Part shown: one piece after another, positions 36,801 to 44,328 of the stretch
Layout: each line of letters starts with the position of its first letter
Position numbering within the stretch: the stretch's first letter is position 1
Assembly (NCBI RefSeq): GCF_036346855.1
Contig: NZ_CP107841.1
Coordinates: forward strand, 8,994,001-9,058,000
DNA: 64,000 nucleotides
Direction of reading: 5' to 3'
Origin: Streptomyces europaeiscabiei
GTDB lineage: Bacteria; Actinomycetota; Actinomycetes; Streptomycetales; Streptomycetaceae
Made by a program: the position numbers and the translations under genes
The notes under the pieces: model-generated
What the model was told of the DNA's origin: nothing
The model's input: only the letters and a program-made list of their open reading frames with translations
Database searches by the model: none

Positions 36801-39086
36801 CTCGACGCTCGTGACGATCCCGTCGGGCTGGTAGGTCTTCAGCAGCCGGTCGTACTCGTCCTGGGTGACCGGGAGCACGGTGCCGTGCCGGGGCTTGGAC
36901 GGCAGGTCGTAGCCGGTGGACGGGGTCCAGACGCCGGAGTCCAGGTCCTTCGTCTCGAAGGGGATGTAGCCGCGGCCGCCGAACTCGTCGAGGAACGCGT
37001 ACCACTTGTCCTCGGTGTTCGACTTGAACACCAGCGGTCCCTCGGCGGCGTTCATCGCGCCCTTGCCGATGCCCTCGGCGACGGAGGTCCAGGAGAGGTT
37101 GCGCAGCGAGTCGCTCTTCTCCTCGAAGATGAACTTGCTGTTGGGCGTGGAGGAGGAGTTGTTCCGCTCGTCCTTGGAGAGGCGGTAGTACTCGCCGTCG
37201 TGCTGGATGACCGTGGAGTCGATGACCGAGTAGCCGCGGTCGACCCAGACCTTGGGCTCGCTGAAGGTGTAGAAGTCACGGGTCGTCGCGTACATCATGC
37301 GGTTGTAGGTGTCGCCGGAGTGGGCCTCGTTGTCGTACAGCTTCGACGCCCAGAACACGACGTACTCGCCGAGCTGCTCGTCGTAGTACGCCTCGGGGGC
37401 CCAGGTGTTGCCGGCCGAGTCGGGGGAGACCTTGACCAGGCGCTGGTTGGTCCAGTTCACCAGGTCGGTGGACTCCCAGACCATGATGGACTTGCTGCCG
37501 GTGCGCTGGGAGGCGTCCCAGTCGCCGTTGCCGTAGATCTTGAGGTCGGTGGCGATCTGGTAGAACTTGTCGCCCTCGGGGGAGCGGATGATGAACGGGT
37601 CGCGCAGACCCTTCTCACCGAGCGTGGACGTCAGGACGGGCTTGCCGTCGTTCAGCTCCCGCCACTTCAGCGGGTCGTTGCCCTTGCTGAGCGCCGCGTA
37701 CAGCTGCTCGCCGTCCGAGGTGCCCTCGCCGGTGAAGTAGCTGAACATGTAGCCCTTGAGGGCTTCCTTCTTGGGCAGTTCCGGCACCTTCGCGGTGAAG
37801 GCGCGGGTCTTCTTCGCGTCGCCCTTGGTGACGGTCGCGGTCAGCTCGGCGGTCGTGGCGCCGTCGCCGTGCGCGGGACGCTTCACCACGCCCTCCGCGG
37901 AGACGACGTCCGTGTTCGCTGAGGACCAGGAGACCTTCGTGCCGAAGGTGCCGGTGGTCGGGAGCGAGAGGTTGCCGCGGGCGTCGTCGAGGTTGTGCAC
38001 GGTCAGTGCCTCGGCGGCCTGCTCGACGGCGGTCGTGTCGTCGAAGGTGGGCAGGACCGTGACCTCGAAGGTCTTGGTGGCGCTCACCGAACCCTTCTTC
38101 AGGGTCGCCGTCAGTGTGGCGTGGCCGTCCGGCTCACCGGCGGCGGGGCGGGTCACCGCGCCGGAGTCCGAGACCACGCCCGTGTTGTCGCTCTTCCAGC
38201 TGATCGAAGAGCCCCCGGCCGTGCCGGTCTTCGGCAGGTCCAGGTCGGCGGTCACGGCGCTGGTGTCGCCCAGGGTGAGGGCCGCCTTGTCGGCGGCGAG
38301 GCCCTCCTCGGCGATGGGGAGCGAGAGCTGCTCGACCTCGGAGCCGGCGAGGGCGCGGTTGTAGACCCGGAAGTCACGGATCTTGCCCTTGAAGAGCTTG
38401 TCGCTGGTGTAGACCGACTTGCCCACGTAGTTGGCGGTCGTGGTGCCCGAGCCGATGGAGCCCGGGGTGGTGGTGACCGACGTGTTGCGGCCGACCTCCA
38501 CGCCGTCCTCGTACAGCACGGCCGTGTTGCCGGTCTGGGTGTAGGTGAGCTGCTTCCACACCGAGCGGCTCAGGTTGTGCGAGTCGGAGGGCCGGGTGTT
38601 CTGCTCGGTCGACCAGTTGCCCGAAGCGATGGCCGTGCGCAGCGAGTTGCCGGTGGCGAAGAGGTAGCCGTTGCCCGCGCCGCTGGTGGTGTTGCCGAAG
38701 CCGTAGATGAAGTACGGGCCCACCTGCGACTCGTCCATCAGCACGTCCATGGACACGCTGATCGAGTTCATGCCCTTCATGACGTCGTTCGGCACCTTGA
38801 TGTAGGTGTCCGAACCGTTGAAGCCGAGGCCCTGGCCGTTGCCCGTCCAGCCGGCGGTGCCGTTCACCGTGCCGTCACGGCCGTTGCCGGAGGCGTCGAC
38901 GGCCGTGGTGCCGGAGGTGGCGTCGAGCTTGTACCAGAGGGCCAGACCGTCGGTGAGGTCGGCGTCGTCCGCGGCGGCCGGGGCGACGGGCCCGGCGAGG
39001 CCCAGAAGAAGTGACGCGGCGGTCAGTCCGGCGAGCGGACCCGCCCAGCGTCTCGCGCGGCCGCGCAGACGTTCGATGTACGTCAT
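33894..39086 (-). CDS. 1,730-aa secreted protein with two GH43 domains
   Basis: Signal peptide 1-40 (AASLLLGLAGPVAPAAAD). Order: LamG-like concanavalin domain (about 45-255), bacterial Ig-like domains (about 255-435), first GH43 propeller (about 440-745; LRDPFII with catalytic Asp near 497, AAEGPLVF near 680), Big_4-like linker (about 750-830), second LamG (about 830-1055), a small beta domain, second GH43 (about 1145-1430; LNADPNIV, MIDPAVF and YNEGTFV supply base, modulator and acid), PKD/Ig-like domains and a C-terminal beta domain. GH43 enzymes cleave arabinan, arabinoxylan or xylo-oligosaccharides. No Cys-rich anchor, so it is probably released. Start ATG at 39086. Confidence 0.9.
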   Translation of the reverse strand: MTYIERLRGRARRWAGPLAGLTAASLLLGLAGPVAPAAADDADLTDGLALWYKLDATSGTTAVDASGNGRDGTVNGTAGWTGNGQGLGFNGSDTYIKVPNDVMKGMNSISVSMDVLMDESQVGPYFIYGFGNTTSGAGNGYLFATGNSLRTAIASGNWSTEQNTRPSDSHNLSRSVWKQLTYTQTGNTAVLYEDGVEVGRNTSVTTTPGSIGSGTTTANYVGKSVYTSDKLFKGKIRDFRVYNRALAGSEVEQLSLPIAEEGLAADKAALTLGDTSAVTADLDLPKTGTAGGSSISWKSDNTGVVSDSGAVTRPAAGEPDGHATLTATLKKGSVSATKTFEVTVLPTFDDTTAVEQAAEALTVHNLDDARGNLSLPTTGTFGTKVSWSSANTDVVSAEGVVKRPAHGDGATTAELTATVTKGDAKKTRAFTAKVPELPKKEALKGYMFSYFTGEGTSDGEQLYAALSKGNDPLKWRELNDGKPVLTSTLGEKGLRDPFIIRSPEGDKFYQIATDLKIYGNGDWDASQRTGSKSIMVWESTDLVNWTNQRLVKVSPDSAGNTWAPEAYYDEQLGEYVVFWASKLYDNEAHSGDTYNRMMYATTRDFYTFSEPKVWVDRGYSVIDSTVIQHDGEYYRLSKDERNNSSSTPNSKFIFEEKSDSLRNLSWTSVAEGIGKGAMNAAEGPLVFKSNTEDKWYAFLDEFGGRGYIPFETKDLDSGVWTPSTGYDLPSKPRHGTVLPVTQDEYDRLLKTYQPDGIVTSVEDVKVKTRIGDAPVLPATVIAEFADGAKRPVAVTWEDVDASKYAQAGTFTVKGDLPGDAAIEVSAEVTVSAEGPDVPADLLLHYGFDETGGNITRDSSGHGYHGTYVRTPDFGTGVDGGSFKMSGGNSGSSSPYVKIPGGVLKNADSVTVSTYAKWKGGDNWQWLFGLGPDSNKYLFASPSNGSSSLYSAITAASWGAEKKLSGARLTVGEWQHVTVTIDSGSKTAVLYVDGIEVSRATDVIVKPSELYDANKDYSGYIGRSMYSPDPYFGGEVDDFRIYNRALTAAEVLEISGNTTGIAKVTHPAQKTDAIIDDADSRVTLPMKPGTDLTKLAPEFTLAHGATISPASGSVQNFSKPVKYEVTGSDGKKRTWTVSARELKSPVLPGLNADPNIVRFGDTFYIYPTTDGFEGWSGTKFKAYSSKDLVNWKDHGVILDLGPDVSWADSRAWAPAMEEKNGKYYFYFCADANIGVAVSDSPTGPFKDALGKPLLKVGDRAGQMIDPAVFTDDDGTSYLYWGNGRAYVVPLNDDMVSFDSSKVTDITPSGYNEGTFVIKRKGTYYFMWSENDTRDENYRVAYATGSSPTGPWTKRGVILEKDLSLGIKGPGHHSVVHVPGTDDWYIAYHRFAIPGGDGTHRETTIDKLEFDADGLMKKVVPTLESIDPVTIARAGADVSGKEGAKIQLNGTVSGAGTAQWTAEKGALCTFADAKSAKTTITCTDNGSYEVTLTGGRSTDTATVTVTNAAPEITSVTSRKTSETGKVTRVRVKFTDPGTGDGHTCEIDWKDGGKPTAGKVTTGSCKAEHTYRTAGIFAPVITVTDDDGATASSTIPELVVFDRSAGSATGDGSFTSPAGAFPAGPKLTGTADFSFTAKYGKSDTTPSGKVSLDFAGAKLKFRSTSSDWLVVTGSKAVYQGYGTVNGKGGYLFRVTATDGPDTFKIKIWKKSTGTVVYENNTAAKTKGITIGRK

Positions 39087-39298
39087 ATCGAGTTATCCCT
39101 GCTGAGAGCACGGCTGATGAAGGGGTGGCGAAGGCAAGGGAAAAGCAAGGAGAGAGAGGGGGTCGAGAAGGGGCGGGAACCCTCGCCCCGGGCGTCCCGC
39201 TGTTTCGACCATGTGACATCGTGTTGCGAGAGTGTCAATCGGCGTGTGGTGAGGCGTCAAGAGGTTTCGAACAACGTCCGACAGGTCGAACATGAGAA

Positions 39299-39324
39299 GC
39301 CCCGTTCTCTGTGGAGAACGGGGC
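39299..39324 (-). terminator. Terminator of the dual GNAT gene
   Basis: GCCCCGTTCTC-TGTG-GAGAACGGGGC, an 11-bp perfect stem starting 16 nt past the stop of the minus-strand gene and ahead of the GH43 gene promoter. Confidence 0.8.
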
Positions 39325-39339
39325 CTTTGCGTGCTGTGT

Positions 39340-40299
39340 CTACTTGACGGGGCGTACCAGCTCCCAGGTGTCGACCGCGAAGTCCAGCTTCATGTCGTGC
39401 CGTTCGTAGAGGGCGAGGGCGCCGGTGCCGTTGTCGGTGTCGACGCCGAGGCCGATGCGGTCGCGGCCCAGCGCCGCGTAGTGACCGAAGGTGTGGCGGA
39501 GCAGCAGGCTGCCGAGGCCCCGGCCGCGGGCCTCGGGCAGGACACCGATGCCGGCGATCCAGGCCATGCCGGAACGGTCGTTGCGCGACCGCAGGGCCGC
39601 GACGTCACCGAGACCGTCGAGGTGCGCGATCCAGATCAGCGACCAGTCGACGTGCTCGGCGTCGATGTCGTCCAGCCACTGCTCGTACGTACGCGGCTGG
39701 AAGTCGAAGTGGTCGGCGAAGGCCGTCTGCAGCAGGGCGTGGGCCCGCCTGCGGTCCGGCTCGGCGGCACAGGTGCGCAGGGTGACGCCGGGCGGGGGCG
39801 TCGGCAGCGGCTCGGCGGGGGACAGCGGGCGGGCCATGACGTGGTAGCGGCGGACCGCGCGCCAGCCGCGCCCGCGCAACGCGTCCAGGTCCGTCGTGGG
39901 CGCGATGTTGAGGTGCATGTGCACCACGGCCCGGTCCGCCCCGTTGGCCGCCGCGCGCTCCGCCGCTCGGGCCTCCATGAGGTCGTACAGGTGCAGTGCG
40001 CCGAGCGGTTGGTCCGGCAGCGTGTAGTGGTCCATGTCGACGCGCTCACCGCCGGACTCGTCCCACAGCAGCCCGTAGGCCACCAGCCGGTCCCCGTCGA
40101 ACAGCAGCCAGGAGTCACGCTGGAGGTCCGCCTCCGGATGCCTCAGATCGGCCTGGACCTCGCCCAGTTCGGTCTCGGCGCGGCCGATCTCCAGCACGTC
40201 GATCTCGTTGAGCAGCGCGCACACCGCCTCCGCGTCGTCGAGCGTCGCCGGGCGCACGGTCAGGCCGGGCGGCAGAGGGGTGGTGTGCGTCGTGGTCAT
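39340..40299 (-). CDS. Two-domain GNAT acetyltransferase (mycothiol-synthase-like fold)
   Basis: 319 aa from the ATG at 40299. Two GNAT domains in tandem: the N-terminal one (about 15-150) has lost a clear acetyl-CoA loop; the C-terminal one (about 165-319) keeps GVLPEARGRGLGSLLLRH (RGRGLG) and YERHDMKLDF. The layout is like MshD but the mycothiol-specific residues cannot be confirmed, so function is open. Upstream in-frame starts extend into Pro-rich sequence and look false. Confidence 0.82.
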   Translation of the reverse strand: MTTTHTTPLPPGLTVRPATLDDAEAVCALLNEIDVLEIGRAETELGEVQADLRHPEADLQRDSWLLFDGDRLVAYGLLWDESGGERVDMDHYTLPDQPLGALHLYDLMEARAAERAAANGADRAVVHMHLNIAPTTDLDALRGRGWRAVRRYHVMARPLSPAEPLPTPPPGVTLRTCAAEPDRRRAHALLQTAFADHFDFQPRTYEQWLDDIDAEHVDWSLIWIAHLDGLGDVAALRSRNDRSGMAWIAGIGVLPEARGRGLGSLLLRHTFGHYAALGRDRIGLGVDTDNGTGALALYERHDMKLDFAVDTWELVRPVK

Positions 40300-40630
40300 G
40301 GGGCCACTGTCGGGGGGCGGAGGTGGGGGCCGCAACGGGATTTCGGGAGCATGGGTGCGGTGGGCCGGGGTCTCGGGGGTGACCTCCACCGGGGCGGGCC
40401 GGGGCGGGGAAGTGCTCGCCGGCGCTGACGGGGTGCCGCTGCGCCCACCCGTGCCGCCCCAGCGGCACGATTGCCCGCAGCCGTGCGGGCGGCGGAGCTG
40501 CGCCGTCGTGGGACCGCGGAGGGGCGCAGCCCTCTCGGGGCGCGGGGAACCTGGGGCGCGGGGAACCGCGCGATCGCCACGTACTGCCGCAGTCGCCGGA
40601 CCACCCGACCCCTGAGTCGGAAGGCGCCCC
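40300..40630. other. Intergenic stretch with dispersed repeat copy G
   Basis: 331 nt without a gene. At 40537-40572 the motif GGGGCGCGGGGAAC occurs twice 16 nt apart, the second followed by CGCGCG, so copy G seems to be partly duplicated. It is downstream of the ApbE gene and upstream of the GNAT gene. Confidence 0.65.
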
Positions 40631-41374
40631 TTACGCCGCCACAGGCAACCCCGGTGTCCGGAAGACCCGCCGCTCCGCGTCGACCGCGAAGACCTCGCAG
40701 CCCTCCCGGGACGCGGCCCACTCGATGCCCTCCGTGCCCATCGCGAAGGCCGCCGTCGCCGTCGCGTCGGCCTCGGTGAGGGACGGGGCCACGACCGTGA
40801 GGCTCAACAGGCCCGTCGCAGGGCGGCCCGTGCGGCCGTCGAGGATGTGGTCGCCGCGCTCGTAGCGGGCGGAGGTGGCGACCGCCCCGTCCGTGAGGGA
40901 CAGGACCGTGCACAGGCGGTCGGCCCGCTCGGGGTGCCGTACACCCACCCGCCACGGGCCACCGGTCGCGGCCACGTCCCCACCCGCGTTGAGGCACAGT
41001 TTCGGCGCGCCGAGGTCAGTCAGCAGCTCGGCGGCCCGCTGTACGGCCCAGCCCTTCACCATCGCGCAGGGATCGAGCCCACGCCCCGGCAGCCGTACGT
41101 CGAACGCGCCTCCCGTCGCCACCCGGTACTCCTCGCAGAGGGCCAGCACCTCGGCCAGGTCCCGGCTGACCACGTCCGGTGCCAGCTCACCCCGGTCCAG
41201 CCGCGACACCTCGCTGTCGGCGCGGAACGGGCTGAATCTGGCGTCGACCTCGCGCAGCCAGGCGAACGCCGGCTCCGTGGCCTCGGCGGTCAACGCCCCG
41301 TTCCCGCCGTCGTTCTCGCCGTCCTCGACGAGCAGCGAGATCGGGAACCCCATGATGTGTTCGACGCGGCGCAC
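40631..41374 (-). CDS. apbE: FAD:protein FMN transferase (ApbE)
   Basis: 247 aa. ApbE fold: MGFPISLLVEDG, FSPFRADSEVSRLDRGE (metal/FAD region), DPCAMVKGWAVQRAAELL, CLNAGGDVAATG and LTEADATATAAFAMG are recognisable. It transfers FMN from FAD to a Thr of a target motif. The target is clearly the FMN-binding protein encoded directly upstream (gap 4 nt). No signal peptide or lipobox is visible, although many ApbE proteins act outside the membrane; this is odd because the target protein appears exported. GTG start at 41374; ATG at 41353 is an alternative. Confidence 0.88.
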   Translation of the reverse strand: MRRVEHIMGFPISLLVEDGENDGGNGALTAEATEPAFAWLREVDARFSPFRADSEVSRLDRGELAPDVVSRDLAEVLALCEEYRVATGGAFDVRLPGRGLDPCAMVKGWAVQRAAELLTDLGAPKLCLNAGGDVAATGGPWRVGVRHPERADRLCTVLSLTDGAVATSARYERGDHILDGRTGRPATGLLSLTVVAPSLTEADATATAAFAMGTEGIEWAASREGCEVFAVDAERRVFRTPGLPVAA

Positions 41375-41378
41375 CGGA

Positions 41379-42119
41379 TCAGGCCTTCGTGTCGATCGCG
41401 GCCTGGAGGGACTCCCGGTAGCCGTCGCTGGTGATGGTGGCGCCGGAGACGGTGTCGATGTCGGCGCTCTGCGCCTCCAGCGTTTCCTTGATCAGCACCG
41501 GGACGGCTGCCTCGGTCTGCGGGTGGTTCGGCTGCTTCAGCATCTCCACGGCGGTGATCTTCTCGCCCTCGAAGGTCACCTGGACCTGGACGTCACCCTT
41601 GGAGGTGCCGACCGTCGAGCCCGCGACCGTCCGGTTCGCGCTCTCCTGCGACGCCGACGAGTCCTCCGAGTCGCCCGAAGCGGAGGACGAGGAGGATTCG
41701 CCGGCCGAGGAGGACGCCGACTTCTCGTTCTCGTCGATCGCGGCCTGGAGCGACTCCCGGTAGCCGTCGCTGGTGAGCGTGGCGCCCGAGACCGTGTCGA
41801 TGTCGGCGCTCTGCGCTTCGAGGGTCTCCTCGATCAGCACCGGCACCGCCGCCTCGGTCTGCGGATGGTCCGGCTGCTGGAGCATCTTGACGGCGGTGAT
41901 CTTCTCGCCCTGGAAGGTCGCCCGGACCTGGACGGGGCCCTTCTCGGTGTCGATCGTCGTGCCCGTGACGACGTTGGAACCGGCCGAGGCGGACGCGGAG
42001 GCCGACGGCGTCGACTCGGCGGTCGTCGTCGTGGACGTCGTGTCGGTGGAGGGGGCGTAACGCCAGACGGGGACCAGCGCGGCGGCGCTCAGGACCAGGG
42101 CGGGTATGACTCGTTTCAC
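41379..42119 (-). CDS. Exported protein with tandem FMN-binding domains
   Basis: 246 aa. N-terminal hydrophobic export signal or anchor (IPALVLSAAALVPVW), Ser/Thr-rich spacer, FMN_bind domain 1 (about 48-130), Ser-rich acidic linker, FMN_bind domain 2 (about 160-244). Each domain ends in the flavinylation site SGATLTS (about 111) or SGATITS (about 226); FMN is attached to the Thr by ApbE. The two domains are almost identical in sequence, pointing to a recent internal duplication. The protein should accept electrons from the flavocytochrome on the outer face of the membrane. Confidence 0.9.
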   Translation of the reverse strand: MKRVIPALVLSAAALVPVWRYAPSTDTTSTTTTAESTPSASASASAGSNVVTGTTIDTEKGPVQVRATFQGEKITAVKMLQQPDHPQTEAAVPVLIEETLEAQSADIDTVSGATLTSDGYRESLQAAIDENEKSASSSAGESSSSSASGDSEDSSASQESANRTVAGSTVGTSKGDVQVQVTFEGEKITAVEMLKQPNHPQTEAAVPVLIKETLEAQSADIDTVSGATITSDGYRESLQAAIDTKA

Positions 42120-42146
42120 AGTGCTTTCCTCGTGTCCCGGTGTCCC

Positions 42147-43490
42147 TCAGCCGGCCAGGCTGAAGCGTTCGAAGTGGATCTGCGGCTTGGGCACGTCCAG
42201 CTCGCGCAGGCTGCTCAGGACCGCGTTCATCATCGGCGGCGGCCCGCACAGGAACACGTCCCGGTCGGTGATGTCCGGCACCATGCGCTGCAGTTCGCGC
42301 GGCGCCAGCAGGTCGGGGCTTACGGGGCCGGAGACCAGGTGCAGCTCGGCGCCCTTGTCGAAGGCGAGCTGCTGGAGCTCGTTGTAGAGGACGGCGTCCT
42401 GCTTCGCGGCCACCCGGTAGATGACCACGGCGTGCCCCTCGATCTCCTCCAGCAGGGCCCGGATGGGGGTGACGCCGACGCCGCCGGCGATGAGCACGGA
42501 CTCCGGCCGGGTGCGGTGCATCGCGGTGAAGGCGCCGTAGGGGCCCTCGGCGAAGACGCGGGTGCCGACCTTGACGTGCCGCAGGGCGGCGGAGCCCTCG
42601 CCGGCTGCCTTCGCGGTCAGCCGCAGCTGCGTGCCGTCGGGCGCGGCCGACAGGGAGAACGGGTTGGCCTGCCACCAGCGGTCCCGGGTCAGGAAGCGCC
42701 ACAGGAAGAACTGGCCGGCCTGCGCGGGCATCCGGTCCAGATCACGGCCGGCCATATAGATCGAGACGACGTTGTCGGCCTCGGGAACGACGGCGGTGAC
42801 ACGGAGCTGGTGACGCCAGTTGCGCCACAGCGGCAGGACCAGCCGGCCCGTGAACACCGAGGCCAGGGCCACGCCCCACAGCACGTACCAGTACGCCGTC
42901 GCGGTCTCCGACGAGGCGAACGACGTCCCCGCCGCGACCTGGTGGGTGAAGGCCAGCACCACCGCGACGTAGGTGTACAGGTGGATGAAGTGCCAGGTCT
43001 CGTAGGCCAGCCTGCGCCGGGCGAAGCGGGCCGAGACCACGCCGATCATGATGATGATGCCGAGCGCGACGATCGAGCGCAGCACGCCCTCGACGGTCTC
43101 GGCGAGATCGATCAGCTGGTTCACCGGGTCCATGTCGGAGGACTGGGCGTAGCCGAAGGTGATGAACACGGCGTGTGCGACCAGCAGCCACAGCACGGAG
43201 AAGCCGGTCCAGCGGTGCCAGGAGGTCAGCCGGTCCATGCCGATGCGCCGGTCGAACCACGGCAGCCGGGCCACCAGCAGCAGTTGGAAGGCCATCAGCA
43301 GCGCGCCGTACAGGCCGGTCAGGCGGCCCAGCACGATGAGGGCGTTCGAGGCGAAGCCGGCTTGCACGAAGAAGAAGGTCACCACGGCCACGTTCGCCGC
43401 CAGCACCGCGTACAGACCGGTGCGGGCGACCACTTTGGGGCGCGCTCCCGAGCGGCTGACCGCCGCGGGGGGTTGTTGGACAGTGGTCAC
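42147..43490 (-). CDS. Ferric-reductase-like flavocytochrome oxidoreductase
   Basis: 447 aa from the GTG at 43490, chosen for AAGGAG 8 nt upstream. Six helices at about 20-230 with haem-type His (TSWHRWTGFSVLWLLVAHAV, WHFIHLYTYVAVV, AFTHQV), then a FAD/NAD(P)H ferredoxin-reductase-like domain: ANPFSLSAAP (FAD), IAGGVGVTPIRALLEE (pyridine nucleotide), FLCGPPPMMNAVL near the C-terminus. It should carry electrons from cytosolic NAD(P)H over two haems to the outer side. First gene of the operon with the FMN-binding protein (27-nt gap) and ApbE. Confidence 0.9.
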   Translation of the reverse strand: MTTVQQPPAAVSRSGARPKVVARTGLYAVLAANVAVVTFFFVQAGFASNALIVLGRLTGLYGALLMAFQLLLVARLPWFDRRIGMDRLTSWHRWTGFSVLWLLVAHAVFITFGYAQSSDMDPVNQLIDLAETVEGVLRSIVALGIIIMIGVVSARFARRRLAYETWHFIHLYTYVAVVLAFTHQVAAGTSFASSETATAYWYVLWGVALASVFTGRLVLPLWRNWRHQLRVTAVVPEADNVVSIYMAGRDLDRMPAQAGQFFLWRFLTRDRWWQANPFSLSAAPDGTQLRLTAKAAGEGSAALRHVKVGTRVFAEGPYGAFTAMHRTRPESVLIAGGVGVTPIRALLEEIEGHAVVIYRVAAKQDAVLYNELQQLAFDKGAELHLVSGPVSPDLLAPRELQRMVPDITDRDVFLCGPPPMMNAVLSSLRELDVPKPQIHFERFSLAG

Positions 43491-43638
43491 GGGGACGGCT
43501 CCTTGATCGGGTGGGGAGTATGAGCTTCGCCGGTGAGTGCTGTCGTTTTCCTGTCGGACAACTTTCAAGTTTTTATCGATCAGCTGCCAACCTGTGAGCG
43601 GCTATGGCGCTGCGCGATCGGTAGCGCAGTATGAACAC
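43491..43638. promoter_or_regulatory. Divergent promoter region of flavocytochrome operon and two-component genes
   Basis: 148 nt with a local AT-rich part at 43557-43580. TGTCG occurs at 43541 and again at 43552, exactly 11 bp apart, a spacing common in OmpR-family binding sites. It could be bound by the regulator encoded next to it. Confidence 0.4.
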
Positions 43639-44328
43639 GTGGAAAAAGTGCGACTTCTCGTGGTGGACGACGACCCGCCGATCGCTGACCTGGTGGCGAC
43701 CGTCGCCCGCTACGAGGGCTGGGACGCGGTGACGGCTCACTCCGGTGAGGAGGCGCTCAGGCAGGCGGCCGCGTTCCGTCCCGACATCGTGGTCCTGGAC
43801 CTGATGCTGCCGGGCGTGGACGGCTTCGGCGTGCTCGACCGGCTGCGCCAGTCCGGCACCATGGTGCCCGTGGTGTTCCTGACCGCCCGCGACGGCGTCG
43901 CCGACCGGGTCGCGGGTCTCACCCGCGGCGGCGACGACTATCTGGTCAAGCCCTTCGCCGTGGAGGAGCTGATGGCCCGGCTGCGCACCGTGCTGCGCCG
44001 CAGCGCCGGGCCCGCCTTCCAGCGGTCCGTGCTCCATGTCGCAGACCTGACGATGGACGAGGACACCCGCGAGGTCCGTCGCGGCGACAAGCTCCTCACG
44101 CTCACCCCCACCGAGTACGAGGTCCTGCGCTACCTCATGCGCAAGTCCCCGACCGTCCTCACCAAGGCGCAGATCCTCGACCACGTCTGGGAGTACGGCT
44201 TCGGCGGCCGCTCCAACGTCGTCGAGCTGGTCGTCAGCCGACTGCGCCGCAAGCTCGACGACACCGGCGAACCCCTCATCCACACCGTGCGGGGCTTCGG
44301 CTACGTGCTGCGGCAGGCCACCGAGTGA
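43639..44328 (+). CDS. OmpR-family response regulator
   Basis: 229 aa from the GTG at 43639 (VEKVRLLVVDDDPP). Receiver at about 3-118 with acidic pocket VVDDDP, phospho-acceptor Asp in VVLDLMLPG, Thr in FLTARD and Lys in LVKPFA. Winged HTH at about 130-227 (LTPTEYEVLRYLMRK, RSNVVELVVSRLRRKL, IHTVRGFGYVLR). It pairs with the kinase overlapping its 3' end and is divergent from the flavocytochrome operon, so control of that operon is likely. Confidence 0.92.
   Translation: MEKVRLLVVDDDPPIADLVATVARYEGWDAVTAHSGEEALRQAAAFRPDIVVLDLMLPGVDGFGVLDRLRQSGTMVPVVFLTARDGVADRVAGLTRGGDDYLVKPFAVEELMARLRTVLRRSAGPAFQRSVLHVADLTMDEDTREVRRGDKLLTLTPTEYEVLRYLMRKSPTVLTKAQILDHVWEYGFGGRSNVVELVVSRLRRKLDDTGEPLIHTVRGFGYVLRQATE

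Noticed and set aside
34389..37922. 1,100-codon open frame antisense to the GH43 protein
   Set aside because: It mirrors the strong codon bias of the real gene; valine/arginine/glycine-rich with no motif, and the sense strand has complete GH43 and LamG domains.
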